This document shows positions 8,782-15,879 of a stretch of 35,180 bases of DNA, piece after piece (position 1 is the stretch's first letter; every line of letters begins with the position of its first letter). This DNA is from Candidatus Uhrbacteria bacterium RIFOXYB12_FULL_58_10 (GTDB lineage: Bacteria > Patescibacteriota > Patescibacteriia > UBA9934 > GWF2-40-263). A program made the position numbers and the translations under genes. The stretch is taken from the NCBI GenBank assembly GCA_943354165.1, contig CALRBH010000009.1:1-35180 (forward strand). Direction: 5' to 3'. The notes under the pieces are model-generated. The model was not told where the DNA came from. It worked only from the letters and a program-made list of their open reading frames with translations, and did no database searches.

Positions 8782-9885
8782 ATGTCAGAACGCAAGCCAA
8801 AAGTCCTTGTGGGCATGAGCGGCGGGGTGGATTCGTCCGTCACCGCGGCGTTGCTATTGGAACAAGGGTACGAAGTGATTGGTGCCTTCATGAAGAACTG
8901 GTCGGGGACGGTGGAGGGACCTCGATGTGTGGACGAAGACAAGGTCGGTGAGGAGTTTGCCGAGTGCGGATGGAAGGAAGAGCGGCGTGACGCGATGCGT
9001 GTGGCGGCTAAGCTCGGGATTCCGTTTCTCACCTTCGACTTTGAAAAGGAATATCGCGCGCTTGTGGTGGAAGAGATGTTCCAGGAGTTCGAAGCAGGCC
9101 GCACGCCGAATCCGGATATTTTGTGCAATCGGTACATCAAGTTCGACTTGTTCATGCGCGAAGCAGACAAGCTCGGTTGCGATTTCGTCGCAACAGGTCA
9201 TTACGCTCGGACGTCCCAACTACCAAATGCCAACTACCAAATACTCCGCTCTGTCGACGAACTCAAGGATCAAACCTACTTCCTCTGGGCCATCGATCCA
9301 AAGGTTCTCCCACGAGTTCTGTTTCCGGTCGGCAGCATGACAAAGCCTGAAGTGCGCGAGAAGGCGCGTGAGCTTGGACTCAGCACGGCGGACAAGAAGG
9401 ATTCGGTCGGGATCTGTTTCGTCGGGGAAGTGAACATGAAAGAGTTCCTGCAGGCGCGCATTCCGAAGAGTCCTGGGAAGATTGTCACCACGGAAGGGAA
9501 GGAAGTTGGTGAGCACGAGGGACTTTCATTCTATACGATTGGCCAGCGCGATGGAGTTGTCACGGCTGGTGGAGGGATTCCGTATTACGTCGTCGAAAAA
9601 CGCCGGTCGACGAACGAGCTCATCGTCTCAAGCAATTTCCACCCGTTGTTGTTTCGATCGACATTGAGCGCAGCTCGCCCTAATTGGTTCCATCGTCCTG
9701 ATGAGGGCGCGAAGGTTCGTGCTCGCATTCGCCATCGCGGCGACCTGATGCCTGCGACGATTCAGCACACCGCGAACGGATTTACCCTTGCATTTGACGG
9801 TCAGGCTCGTGCGGTGACCCCTGGACAATCGGTTGTGATTTATGATGGGGAAGCGGTGCTGGGCGGAGGAATCATTCAGGAATAA
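8782..9885 (+). CDS. mnmA: tRNA-specific 2-thiouridylase MnmA
   Basis: VGMSGGVDSSV PP-loop; TPNPDILCNRYIKF; DSVGICFVGE; YTIGQRDG. Confidence 0.95.
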   Translation: MSERKPKVLVGMSGGVDSSVTAALLLEQGYEVIGAFMKNWSGTVEGPRCVDEDKVGEEFAECGWKEERRDAMRVAAKLGIPFLTFDFEKEYRALVVEEMFQEFEAGRTPNPDILCNRYIKFDLFMREADKLGCDFVATGHYARTSQLPNANYQILRSVDELKDQTYFLWAIDPKVLPRVLFPVGSMTKPEVREKARELGLSTADKKDSVGICFVGEVNMKEFLQARIPKSPGKIVTTEGKEVGEHEGLSFYTIGQRDGVVTAGGGIPYYVVEKRRSTNELIVSSNFHPLLFRSTLSAARPNWFHRPDEGAKVRARIRHRGDLMPATIQHTANGFTLAFDGQARAVTPGQSVVIYDGEAVLGGGIIQE

Positions 9886-10346
9886 AAAAAGTGAGCGACA
9901 CATCGTGTGCCGCTCCATCTAGCTGGACCGTAGAGTGAGAATGCTTGAAAGGGCAGAGAGGGAAAGCACATGCCGGTTTGTCTCCACCCGTCGCTGAGCG
10001 GGTTCTTTGCGGCGGAACCGTTGCGGATCCGACTGACGTCATCAGGAAGCAGGACAACGATGTTGAGCATCTCCCTTGGACCGAATGGATCCTCTGGAAT
10101 GCAAGGTACCGGGCCGATCATCTCCTGCTGAGCGAGAAAGAGTCTTTCCAACTTCACCTTGTTTTCGCGCAGCAATGTGTAGGCATCGCACATGGCATAT
10201 CGTACTTCTGCAAATGGAGCATCGATCTGTTTTTTCGATTGTTTGCGGTAAATGTGGTGTGGGATAAAAACAACGCAATCTCCAATCGCGGCGGCAAGTT
10301 TTCCGACCGCCTCCATTCCGGAGCGGCATTGGAACATTTTGTTCAT
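9876..10346 (-). CDS. Hypothetical protein
   Basis: ORF from ATG at 10346 preceded by a GGAGG Shine-Dalgarno on the minus strand; the 3' end overlaps the terminator, so the stop is uncertain. Confidence 0.5.
   Translation of the reverse strand: MNKMFQCRSGMEAVGKLAAAIGDCVVFIPHHIYRKQSKKQIDAPFAEVRYAMCDAYTLLRENKVKLERLFLAQQEMIGPVPCIPEDPFGPREMLNIVVLLPDDVSRIRNGSAAKNPLSDGWRQTGMCFPSLPFQAFSLYGPARWSGTRCVAHFFYS
9888..9922 (-). terminator. Intrinsic terminator on the minus strand
   Basis: Minus strand gagcggcacacgatgtgtcgctcactttttttattcc. Confidence 0.6.
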
Positions 10347-10408
10347 GGCTATCCTCCAGGTAAAATTATTTCGTGCACGAACAGCCAAGTATGGCCGAAA
10401 ATCTCGGT

Positions 10409-11065
10409 TTAATCAAGACCGGCGGCCTCAAGGAAACGCCTATAGAACGGCGCGGTCGCGCCTGTGGCTGGGTTGAAGGAAATGTCCTCGGTCCCTGGCG
10501 GAGTCCACCAGTAGACGTAGTTAAATGGGGAGGTGGCTACGAACGAATCCGTCCCTTCGAGTAATGCGGTAACGGACGTTCCAATCGGCGCCACAGAGAC
10601 CGTGCCCTTGGTGAGGTCGTGGAAGACGGAAAGCCAGCCCGTGCCGAAGACCGTAAATTCTGCTGGCCCGGCGTGCACGGTGAATTTTTTCATGTCGGGG
10701 TGGGGGGCCACAGCCATCCGTCCGCGCAGGAGGCGTACCTCGATGCGTTCTCGTTTCAGAGAGACAATTTCCAGGTCCGTATTCGCATCGAGGCTCACTA
10801 TCGTTCCTGTTCCCCCGAAGTCGAGATCAACGTACCCATCGCCAATATGAATAATTTCTCCACGTTTGGGGTGGTCAGGGGTTCCGAGGAAGCGCATGGA
10901 TCCAGCATGCTCCACACGGACATCAGTATCATTCGCGGCCACAACCGTCACCTGCACTGGCGGCACATATCCATCGCCACCCGCCCAGGTAAACCCAAAC
11001 TGCGCTCCGATGAGCATCGTGGCCAGGATGAGGGCTAGGACAATTGGGACGATACGGTTCGGCAT
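10409..11065 (-). CDS. FecR-like secreted protein
   Basis: N-terminal TM/signal; VEVRLLRGRMAV-like and VHAGPAEFTVFGTGWLSV resemble FecR-domain repeats. Confidence 0.6.
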   Translation of the reverse strand: MPNRIVPIVLALILATMLIGAQFGFTWAGGDGYVPPVQVTVVAANDTDVRVEHAGSMRFLGTPDHPKRGEIIHIGDGYVDLDFGGTGTIVSLDANTDLEIVSLKRERIEVRLLRGRMAVAPHPDMKKFTVHAGPAEFTVFGTGWLSVFHDLTKGTVSVAPIGTSVTALLEGTDSFVATSPFNYVYWWTPPGTEDISFNPATGATAPFYRRFLEAAGLD

Positions 11066-11084
11066 GGGGAATATGGTAGCATGG

Positions 11085-11360
11085 ATGGCATATATGTCTC
11101 ATCTCCTCGAATTCTACGGCACCGAATGCCCGCATTGCGTGAACCTCATGCCGATCGTTGATAAGCTCATTGGCGAGGGAATTGCCATTAAGAAGATGGA
11201 AGTCTGGCACGATGAGAAGAACGCTGAGGTGATGGCCAAGCATGATAAAGGGCTCTGCGGCGGCGTGCCGTTTTTCATGAATACGGAATCCAAGCAGTTC
11301 ATTTGCGGGGAGACGGACGAGGAGACGCTTAGGAAGTGGGCGGCTGGCGACAAAGTTTAG
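11085..11360 (+). CDS. Thioredoxin/glutaredoxin-fold protein
   Basis: LLEFYGTECPHCVNLMPIVDKL...GGVPFFMN; CPHC redox motif and cis-Pro. Confidence 0.75.
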   Translation: MAYMSHLLEFYGTECPHCVNLMPIVDKLIGEGIAIKKMEVWHDEKNAEVMAKHDKGLCGGVPFFMNTESKQFICGETDEETLRKWAAGDKV

Positions 11361-11397
11361 TACGTAGAACGTAGTGCGTAGTACGTAGGAAAAGTAT

Positions 11398-12114
11398 ATG
11401 AATTTTACGAATGTCAAACCCTACGCACTACGCACTACGAACTACGCATTCGCGCTAGCAGCTTTGCTGCTCCTGGGCGTCGGCTGCGTGCCGCTTGATT
11501 TGGGCGGCAAGCCGGAGGAAGCTGCGCTTGATCTGGATGCAGAGGTCGGTATGGAACTGACGCTTCGTCATTCGGCGTTCGGCGTTGTTGGAACGATCGT
11601 TGAGGCTGTGGGGAAGGGCGCGGGCAGACGGACGGTTACGATCAATGCGGAAGATGAATCGCATACGTCCCTTTCCGATCTTATCGTCTTATCGCCCGCC
11701 CAGTTTGCCGAGCTGAAGGAAAACAAAACAACCCATATTTCTTTAGGGTTGTTTGATGACTCTATTGCGAAGGGCGTTGCCACCATTGCGTCGCTCAATG
11801 CGTTGCTCGCCAAGATTCCTGGAACGACTCCCGTGCAAAGCACGAATTTTGACGCGACGCTCATGACAGTCACGCTTCTGCCTGGGACGTTCAATCTTGT
11901 GATCGACGGGAAGGTCGCGACCGTGCAGACCATCGAAGCGGGGAACTGGTTTGGTCGCGTGAGCGTGCTCGACAATCCGGACTTTCCGCTCGTGCTGTCG
12001 GTTCGGCTCACTCCGGCCGCTTATGGCCCGGATGGAATCCTCTCTCCTACAAAAACTCTTTCTGAAGGATCATCGTACGAAGTTGTATCGCTTGACACCA
12101 CCCCCAACCCATGA
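11398..12114 (+). CDS. Putative lipoprotein
   Basis: 238 aa; signal peptide with LLLLGVGC lipobox-like site; no family recognised. Confidence 0.65.
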   Translation: MNFTNVKPYALRTTNYAFALAALLLLGVGCVPLDLGGKPEEAALDLDAEVGMELTLRHSAFGVVGTIVEAVGKGAGRRTVTINAEDESHTSLSDLIVLSPAQFAELKENKTTHISLGLFDDSIAKGVATIASLNALLAKIPGTTPVQSTNFDATLMTVTLLPGTFNLVIDGKVATVQTIEAGNWFGRVSVLDNPDFPLVLSVRLTPAAYGPDGILSPTKTLSEGSSYEVVSLDTTPNP

Positions 12115-12120
12115 TAGCTT
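12092..12120 (+). promoter_or_regulatory. Candidate promoter for the tracrRNA-like region
   Basis: TTGACA-N17-TAGCTT; good -35, weak -10; overlaps the 3' end of the preceding ORF. Confidence 0.35.
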
Positions 12121-12126
12121 CTTTTG

Positions 12127-12375
12127 TCACCCAATCCGCAAGGAGGTCGGTGATCAAGGCTCCAGAGGTCGACTCTGGGATTCGTGACAGTCTTGCCTTC
12201 GAGGAGGTGCCAGCGGATTCGTCCGATGGCTGACCTCATCTCCGGAGGAAAACTCAACTGCAAAGCAGTCGCCCTGAGCTAGTCGAAGGGCGTCTATGAG
12301 CAGGTAAAGAGCTGCGCTCTTTCACTAGTCTGGTCTTTTCATGGATGACACGTTTGGCATTACCGTGACCAAGGA
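12127..12375 (+). ncRNA. Putative tracrRNA: several hairpins followed by an anti-repeat
   Basis: Hairpins ccagag/ctctgg (12162-12178), actgc/gcagt (12257-12269), cgccct/agggcg (12270-12292), aaagagc/gctcttt (12306-12322); anti-repeat CTAGTCTGGTCTTTTCATGGATGAC (12325-12349) complementary to the 5' part of the CRISPR repeat. Confidence 0.55.
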
Positions 12376-12420
12376 GGCCTGGTAGCCAAGAGCAGGGATG
12401 CATCGGCACCCCCTAAACTC

Positions 12421-12449
12421 TTGACTACTTTTTGACGGATGAGTATCGG
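12421..12449 (+). promoter_or_regulatory. Candidate array promoter
   Basis: TTGACT-N17-TATCGG about 30 nt upstream of the first repeat. Confidence 0.3.
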
Positions 12450-12480
12450 AAACGTTCCTCAACCGAGCCAAAAAGTCTCT

Positions 12481-12698
12481 AGTCATCCAAAAAGGCCAGA
12501 ATAGGATGAGTGGTCACTCCGATATCCCCGACGCTTCCGTGCGGGAGTCATCCAAAAAGGCCAGAATAGGATGAGTGGTCACTCCGGACAGTATACACTC
12601 CTCGCGCATCGGCAAGTCATCCAAAAAGGCCAGAATAGGATGAGTGGTCACAAAAGCCAAGCTCCCGTGCAGAGGGCAGCAGTCATCCAAAAAGGCCA
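12481..12698 (+). CRISPR. Short CRISPR array: 3 full 37-bp repeats, a terminal 18-bp half repeat, 3 spacers
   Basis: AGTCATCCAAAAAGGCCAGAATAGGATGAGTGGTCAC at 12481-12517, 12546-12582, 12615-12651; truncated copy at 12681-12698; spacers 28, 32 and 29 nt. Confidence 0.93.
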
Positions 12699-12718
12699 AT
12701 TCCTTTTCCCTCTTCTTG

Positions 12719-12750
12719 AAACCCTGATTCGTCAGGGTTTTTTGCTTTTT
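12719..12750. terminator. Terminator between the array and convergent cas1
   Basis: aaaccctga-ttcg-tcagggttt followed by tttgcttttt; UUCG tetraloop. Confidence 0.85.
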
Positions 12751-13493
12751 GTATGTGTACCGAAATGTACGGTAGTCCTCCATGCAACATTGTTTATCAC
12801 TGCCTTTTTGTATTCGCGTATTTCAAAGATGCAAATATCTTTTAATGGTATTCGAGTTCCGTGATAGGAATATTCTTTCTCCCAACGTCTCAATAGAGCA
12901 TGAATGATGTTCTTGGTCGTAATAGAGTCAACCCGTTTCCTTCGAGAAAATAAAGGGATTATCGCCGCATCGACCATGGGTTGCCGGAACAGCTCCATCA
13001 AGTCGTAAACAAGCGCTTCTTTCTGGACGCGTGGAGTATGGAGGCACCCGATGCCAGGGTCTAGACCTGCATTCACAATAGATGTTCGAATGAGGTTCGT
13101 GAGCATAGTGTAGCCCACATTTAATGCTGCGTTCCATGGATCGGTTGCGTGGGGATATATTCGAGACCAACCCCGCAGTGCTTTTACAAGTATTGCAAAT
13201 GCTTTCCAGTAGCTTTTTGTCGCTTGAGCTTCAATCAGCATGAGTTCCTGGCGGGTAGAAACAGCCTGTATTCGACGGCTCGCTGAGAAGATGTCGTGTG
13301 TAGACCTTGAAAGAGTATGAGATATTTTAGGTGCAGACTGGAGTCGGTAAGGGAGGTAGAGCCGAATAAGCGCCGCCATGTTTTTGCATTTGGAACGGAT
13401 TACAGCCCTGGCTGTTGAGAGGGAGACGTCAGATTCCCAATACCGTGTCTGGGCAAAAGAAACCGGGACATTTTGGCTTGACATATTGCCCAT
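12732..13493 (-). CDS. cas1: Cas1 integrase, apparently lacking the N-terminal beta domain
   Basis: IEAQATKSYWKAF; DPWNAALNVGYTMLTNLIRTSIVNAGLDPGIGCLHTPRVQKEALVYDLMELFRQPMVD; in-frame TAG immediately upstream of the ORF. Confidence 0.85.
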   Translation of the reverse strand: MGNMSSQNVPVSFAQTRYWESDVSLSTARAVIRSKCKNMAALIRLYLPYRLQSAPKISHTLSRSTHDIFSASRRIQAVSTRQELMLIEAQATKSYWKAFAILVKALRGWSRIYPHATDPWNAALNVGYTMLTNLIRTSIVNAGLDPGIGCLHTPRVQKEALVYDLMELFRQPMVDAAIIPLFSRRKRVDSITTKNIIHALLRRWEKEYSYHGTRIPLKDICIFEIREYKKAVINNVAWRTTVHFGTHTKSKKP

Positions 13494-13506
13494 TTTACGC
13501 TATCTT
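13478..13506 (+). promoter_or_regulatory. Sigma70-type promoter of the effector operon
   Basis: TTGACA-N17-TATCTT, about 60 nt upstream of the ATG at 13565. Confidence 0.7.
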
Positions 13507-13564
13507 GTGCGGTCTGTCTGCCATGGTGGTTCACAGACAATGTCCTCTCACAATCGAGGTTAAA

Positions 13565-13843
13565 ATGGGTGAAAAGAAACTCAAGCGGCCGCGGCCGGCC
13601 AAGTGCCGGATACTGCCGCCAGATGCGCCGTCGCTTGTCCAAATGGTGACCGGGCTCACGAGGAAGATCTGCCGCAAGGCCGATCATATGAAGCAGGAGC
13701 CGCATGACGGACGGGCAAGGCGTGCCTATCAGATGCTGTTCGATCAGCGAGCAGCGGCCTTTGCCCGGTTGGGCGAAATGAAAGGCGAATGCGCGCAAAC
13801 CTTGGCCGATGAACTCGGCCTCAACACGGAGGTGTCACAATGA
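13565..13843 (+). CDS. Small (about 92 aa) basic helical protein, first gene of the effector operon
   Basis: GAGG SD upstream; ATGA overlap with the effector start codon; start at 13565 because the longer ORF overlaps the promoter. Confidence 0.65.
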   Translation: MGEKKLKRPRPAKCRILPPDAPSLVQMVTGLTRKICRKADHMKQEPHDGRARRAYQMLFDQRAAAFARLGEMKGECAQTLADELGLNTEVSQ

Positions 13844-15828
13844 GCTGGTACCAACAGCCCGCCTCCGGTGAGGAGCGGGGGTTCGTCGTTGTGGAAGCAA
13901 AGATCGGCGCCTCTCGCGCAGAAAAAGCTCTACCTGCGTGGAAGCAAAAGGTGTTTTCGCGGGTGAGTGTGCTTGTGAGCGTCGCGCTCGCGGCCACGAT
14001 GGAGGCACTCAAACGTGCCCTCACAGTGACCATGATCCGCGCAGACGAGTTGGAAACGGCTGTGCTCGCGGATCCTTGGGAGCCTAAAGGGCAATGGTTC
14101 GTGGATGCGGTCCGACTGCAATTCATGGTTGATGCGGAAGGTGCAGAGCGCATCCGTGTCTTACTCGCCCAGCCTGAGAAACCGTATGGGTACACGAATG
14201 CTTATCGCTTTGTGCGTATCTCAGATACGCCCACTTCGCATGGCAGATTCGTCGTCCAGGCGGAAATCGCCCGTGGTGAATGGAAGGATAGGAAGGGAAA
14301 GGACGGCGTCGTACGCGTTCACGGACTCTCTGTGATTGAGTCGACGACCGGCCTTCAGCGTATGTTGACCTCCTACCTGAAACCGATTGAACTTGAAGCT
14401 GTCCCACGCGCCCTGCGTGATGGGGTGGCTCAAGAGGCAGCCCAACAGATGACCAGTTATATCGGCCAGCTCGAGAGTGCTAAGGTGAAGGGCGACACGG
14501 CATATCCCACTGTCGAGGACCGCGAACCTGTGCGGCGCCGTACGGCATTTGAGACCGCCGTCGATCATCTACGGTGCGACGTGCGACCACTACAGTATGC
14601 GAAAGCTCGGGATCTCGATCCTGGCGCGTATGCTGAAGACGACAAGCGCGGCAACCGGCTCGTGGCAAACGATGAACGATGGCTTGCTGTCGTCCGTTCG
14701 CCGGACCCGCGTCCCATCCCCCTGTTCTTTGTGGACGGAGGACAGGTACGGCTCGACCGGCTGGAAACTGTGTTCGATGCAGGTGTCTCAAAAGTGAACC
14801 GGCACCGTGGCAGGCTCGAACCGTCTGAGCAGGTTCGCTCAAGTCGTCCACAGGCCGTTCAGAAGAAAGGGTTCACCTGTCTTCGATCCATATACGCACT
14901 TCTCCCCCTTCTCGATTCCGACGATGCAGACCTACGGGCGATTCTTACGGATCGCGATGCAGGTTTGAACGAAACGAGCGCAGGGAGATTAGCGAAACAT
15001 GAGCGTATGTCCGTTCCGCTGCAGGACGGTCCTGCAAAGGTCCGAAAACACGACGTCCGCGTGCCGCTCTCGTTTGATGCCGCACGATTCGGGAAGATCC
15101 TCAACCGGGGCGATCTTGAAATCGCCTGGGCGAAGGTCGTCTGCTCACAAGGTGAATGGTATTTGCAGCTGACCGTGCGTGTGCCGTTTGCGAAACCAGT
15201 CGGCGTGCGCAAGGTGCTCGGTGTAACCTTTGGCCTCGATGCGATCGCAAGTTGGTGCCTCACAGGCGAGGATGGGAAGGTCATCGAGACCGGCTCCATC
15301 GCGCCAAACCCCCAGATCGTGAGGTACCTCAATGACAAGCTGACGGTGGAGTGGGATCAGGCGAAGGAGCGATGGGTCGGTGGCACGCGGTTTGCGCCGG
15401 CACTCGAGCATATCACCCACCAGGTGAGCAACAAACTCGTAGAGCTTGCGAACTCATTTGGCGCGGTCCTTGCGGTCCATGATGTGCAGTGGGTTAAGAA
15501 GTCCGGGAAGGATGGAACACTCAACCGACTCTTCACAGCATGGAACTACGGCCAGCTGCGTCGGTACCTCGAGTACAAGTCGCCGCTCGCCGGACTCGGT
15601 GTCCCAGCCTGGTGCGGGGACTACTTGGTCAATATGACCTGCCCTGTGTGTGGAGCGATTCGTGGTAAGAACGAGACCCCAGAGAAAGCGAAGACCTGGC
15701 GGACAAACGGGACTCTCCATTGCCGCGCCTGCGGATACGAGGGGACCGTGACGGGAGCAGAAAACGCTCATCGCGTGGCTTCACATGGTCTCTCCGTGTG
15801 GAAGAAAGCGTGGGCAAAGGAAGCTTGA
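13840..15828 (+). CDS. Compact Cas12/TnpB-like type V effector with degenerate RuvC catalytic residues
   Basis: 662 aa; strong SD ggaggtg; RuvC-I-like VLGVTFGLDAIASWCLTGEDG; HQVSNKLVELANSFGAVLAVHDVQW; NYGQLRRYLEYKSPLAGLGV; zinc ribbon CPVCG...CRACG; TVTGAENAHRVASHGL; adjacent CRISPR array and cas1. Confidence 0.85.
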   Translation: MSWYQQPASGEERGFVVVEAKIGASRAEKALPAWKQKVFSRVSVLVSVALAATMEALKRALTVTMIRADELETAVLADPWEPKGQWFVDAVRLQFMVDAEGAERIRVLLAQPEKPYGYTNAYRFVRISDTPTSHGRFVVQAEIARGEWKDRKGKDGVVRVHGLSVIESTTGLQRMLTSYLKPIELEAVPRALRDGVAQEAAQQMTSYIGQLESAKVKGDTAYPTVEDREPVRRRTAFETAVDHLRCDVRPLQYAKARDLDPGAYAEDDKRGNRLVANDERWLAVVRSPDPRPIPLFFVDGGQVRLDRLETVFDAGVSKVNRHRGRLEPSEQVRSSRPQAVQKKGFTCLRSIYALLPLLDSDDADLRAILTDRDAGLNETSAGRLAKHERMSVPLQDGPAKVRKHDVRVPLSFDAARFGKILNRGDLEIAWAKVVCSQGEWYLQLTVRVPFAKPVGVRKVLGVTFGLDAIASWCLTGEDGKVIETGSIAPNPQIVRYLNDKLTVEWDQAKERWVGGTRFAPALEHITHQVSNKLVELANSFGAVLAVHDVQWVKKSGKDGTLNRLFTAWNYGQLRRYLEYKSPLAGLGVPAWCGDYLVNMTCPVCGAIRGKNETPEKAKTWRTNGTLHCRACGYEGTVTGAENAHRVASHGLSVWKKAWAKEA

Positions 15829-15834
15829 AGCAGA

Positions 15835-15870
15835 AGGAGCCGGACAAACTTGTCCGGCTCCTCTTTAATT
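15835..15870 (+). terminator. Intrinsic terminator after the effector gene
   Basis: aggagccggacaa-act-tgtccggctcct followed by ctttaattt. Confidence 0.85.
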
Positions 15871-15879
15871 TCTCAGACG

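Noticed and set aside
9945-10412. 155-aa plus-strand ORF
   Set aside because: The opposite-strand ORF has a strong GGAGG SD before ATG 10346 and a terminator at its 3' side, so the minus strand is preferred.
12021-12263. 80-aa minus-strand ORF upstream of the CRISPR array
   Set aside because: No family; the region is better explained as the lipoprotein gene end plus a structured non-coding RNA with anti-repeat.
13400-13798. 132-aa minus-strand ORF as a possible missing N-terminus of Cas1
   Set aside because: The translation does not resemble a Cas1 beta domain and is antisense to the promoter-led 92-aa ORF.
14221-14568. Minus-strand ORFs inside the effector gene (e.g. 115 aa, 123 aa)
   Set aside because: No SD or family signal; the effector frame has zinc-ribbon and RuvC-like motifs.
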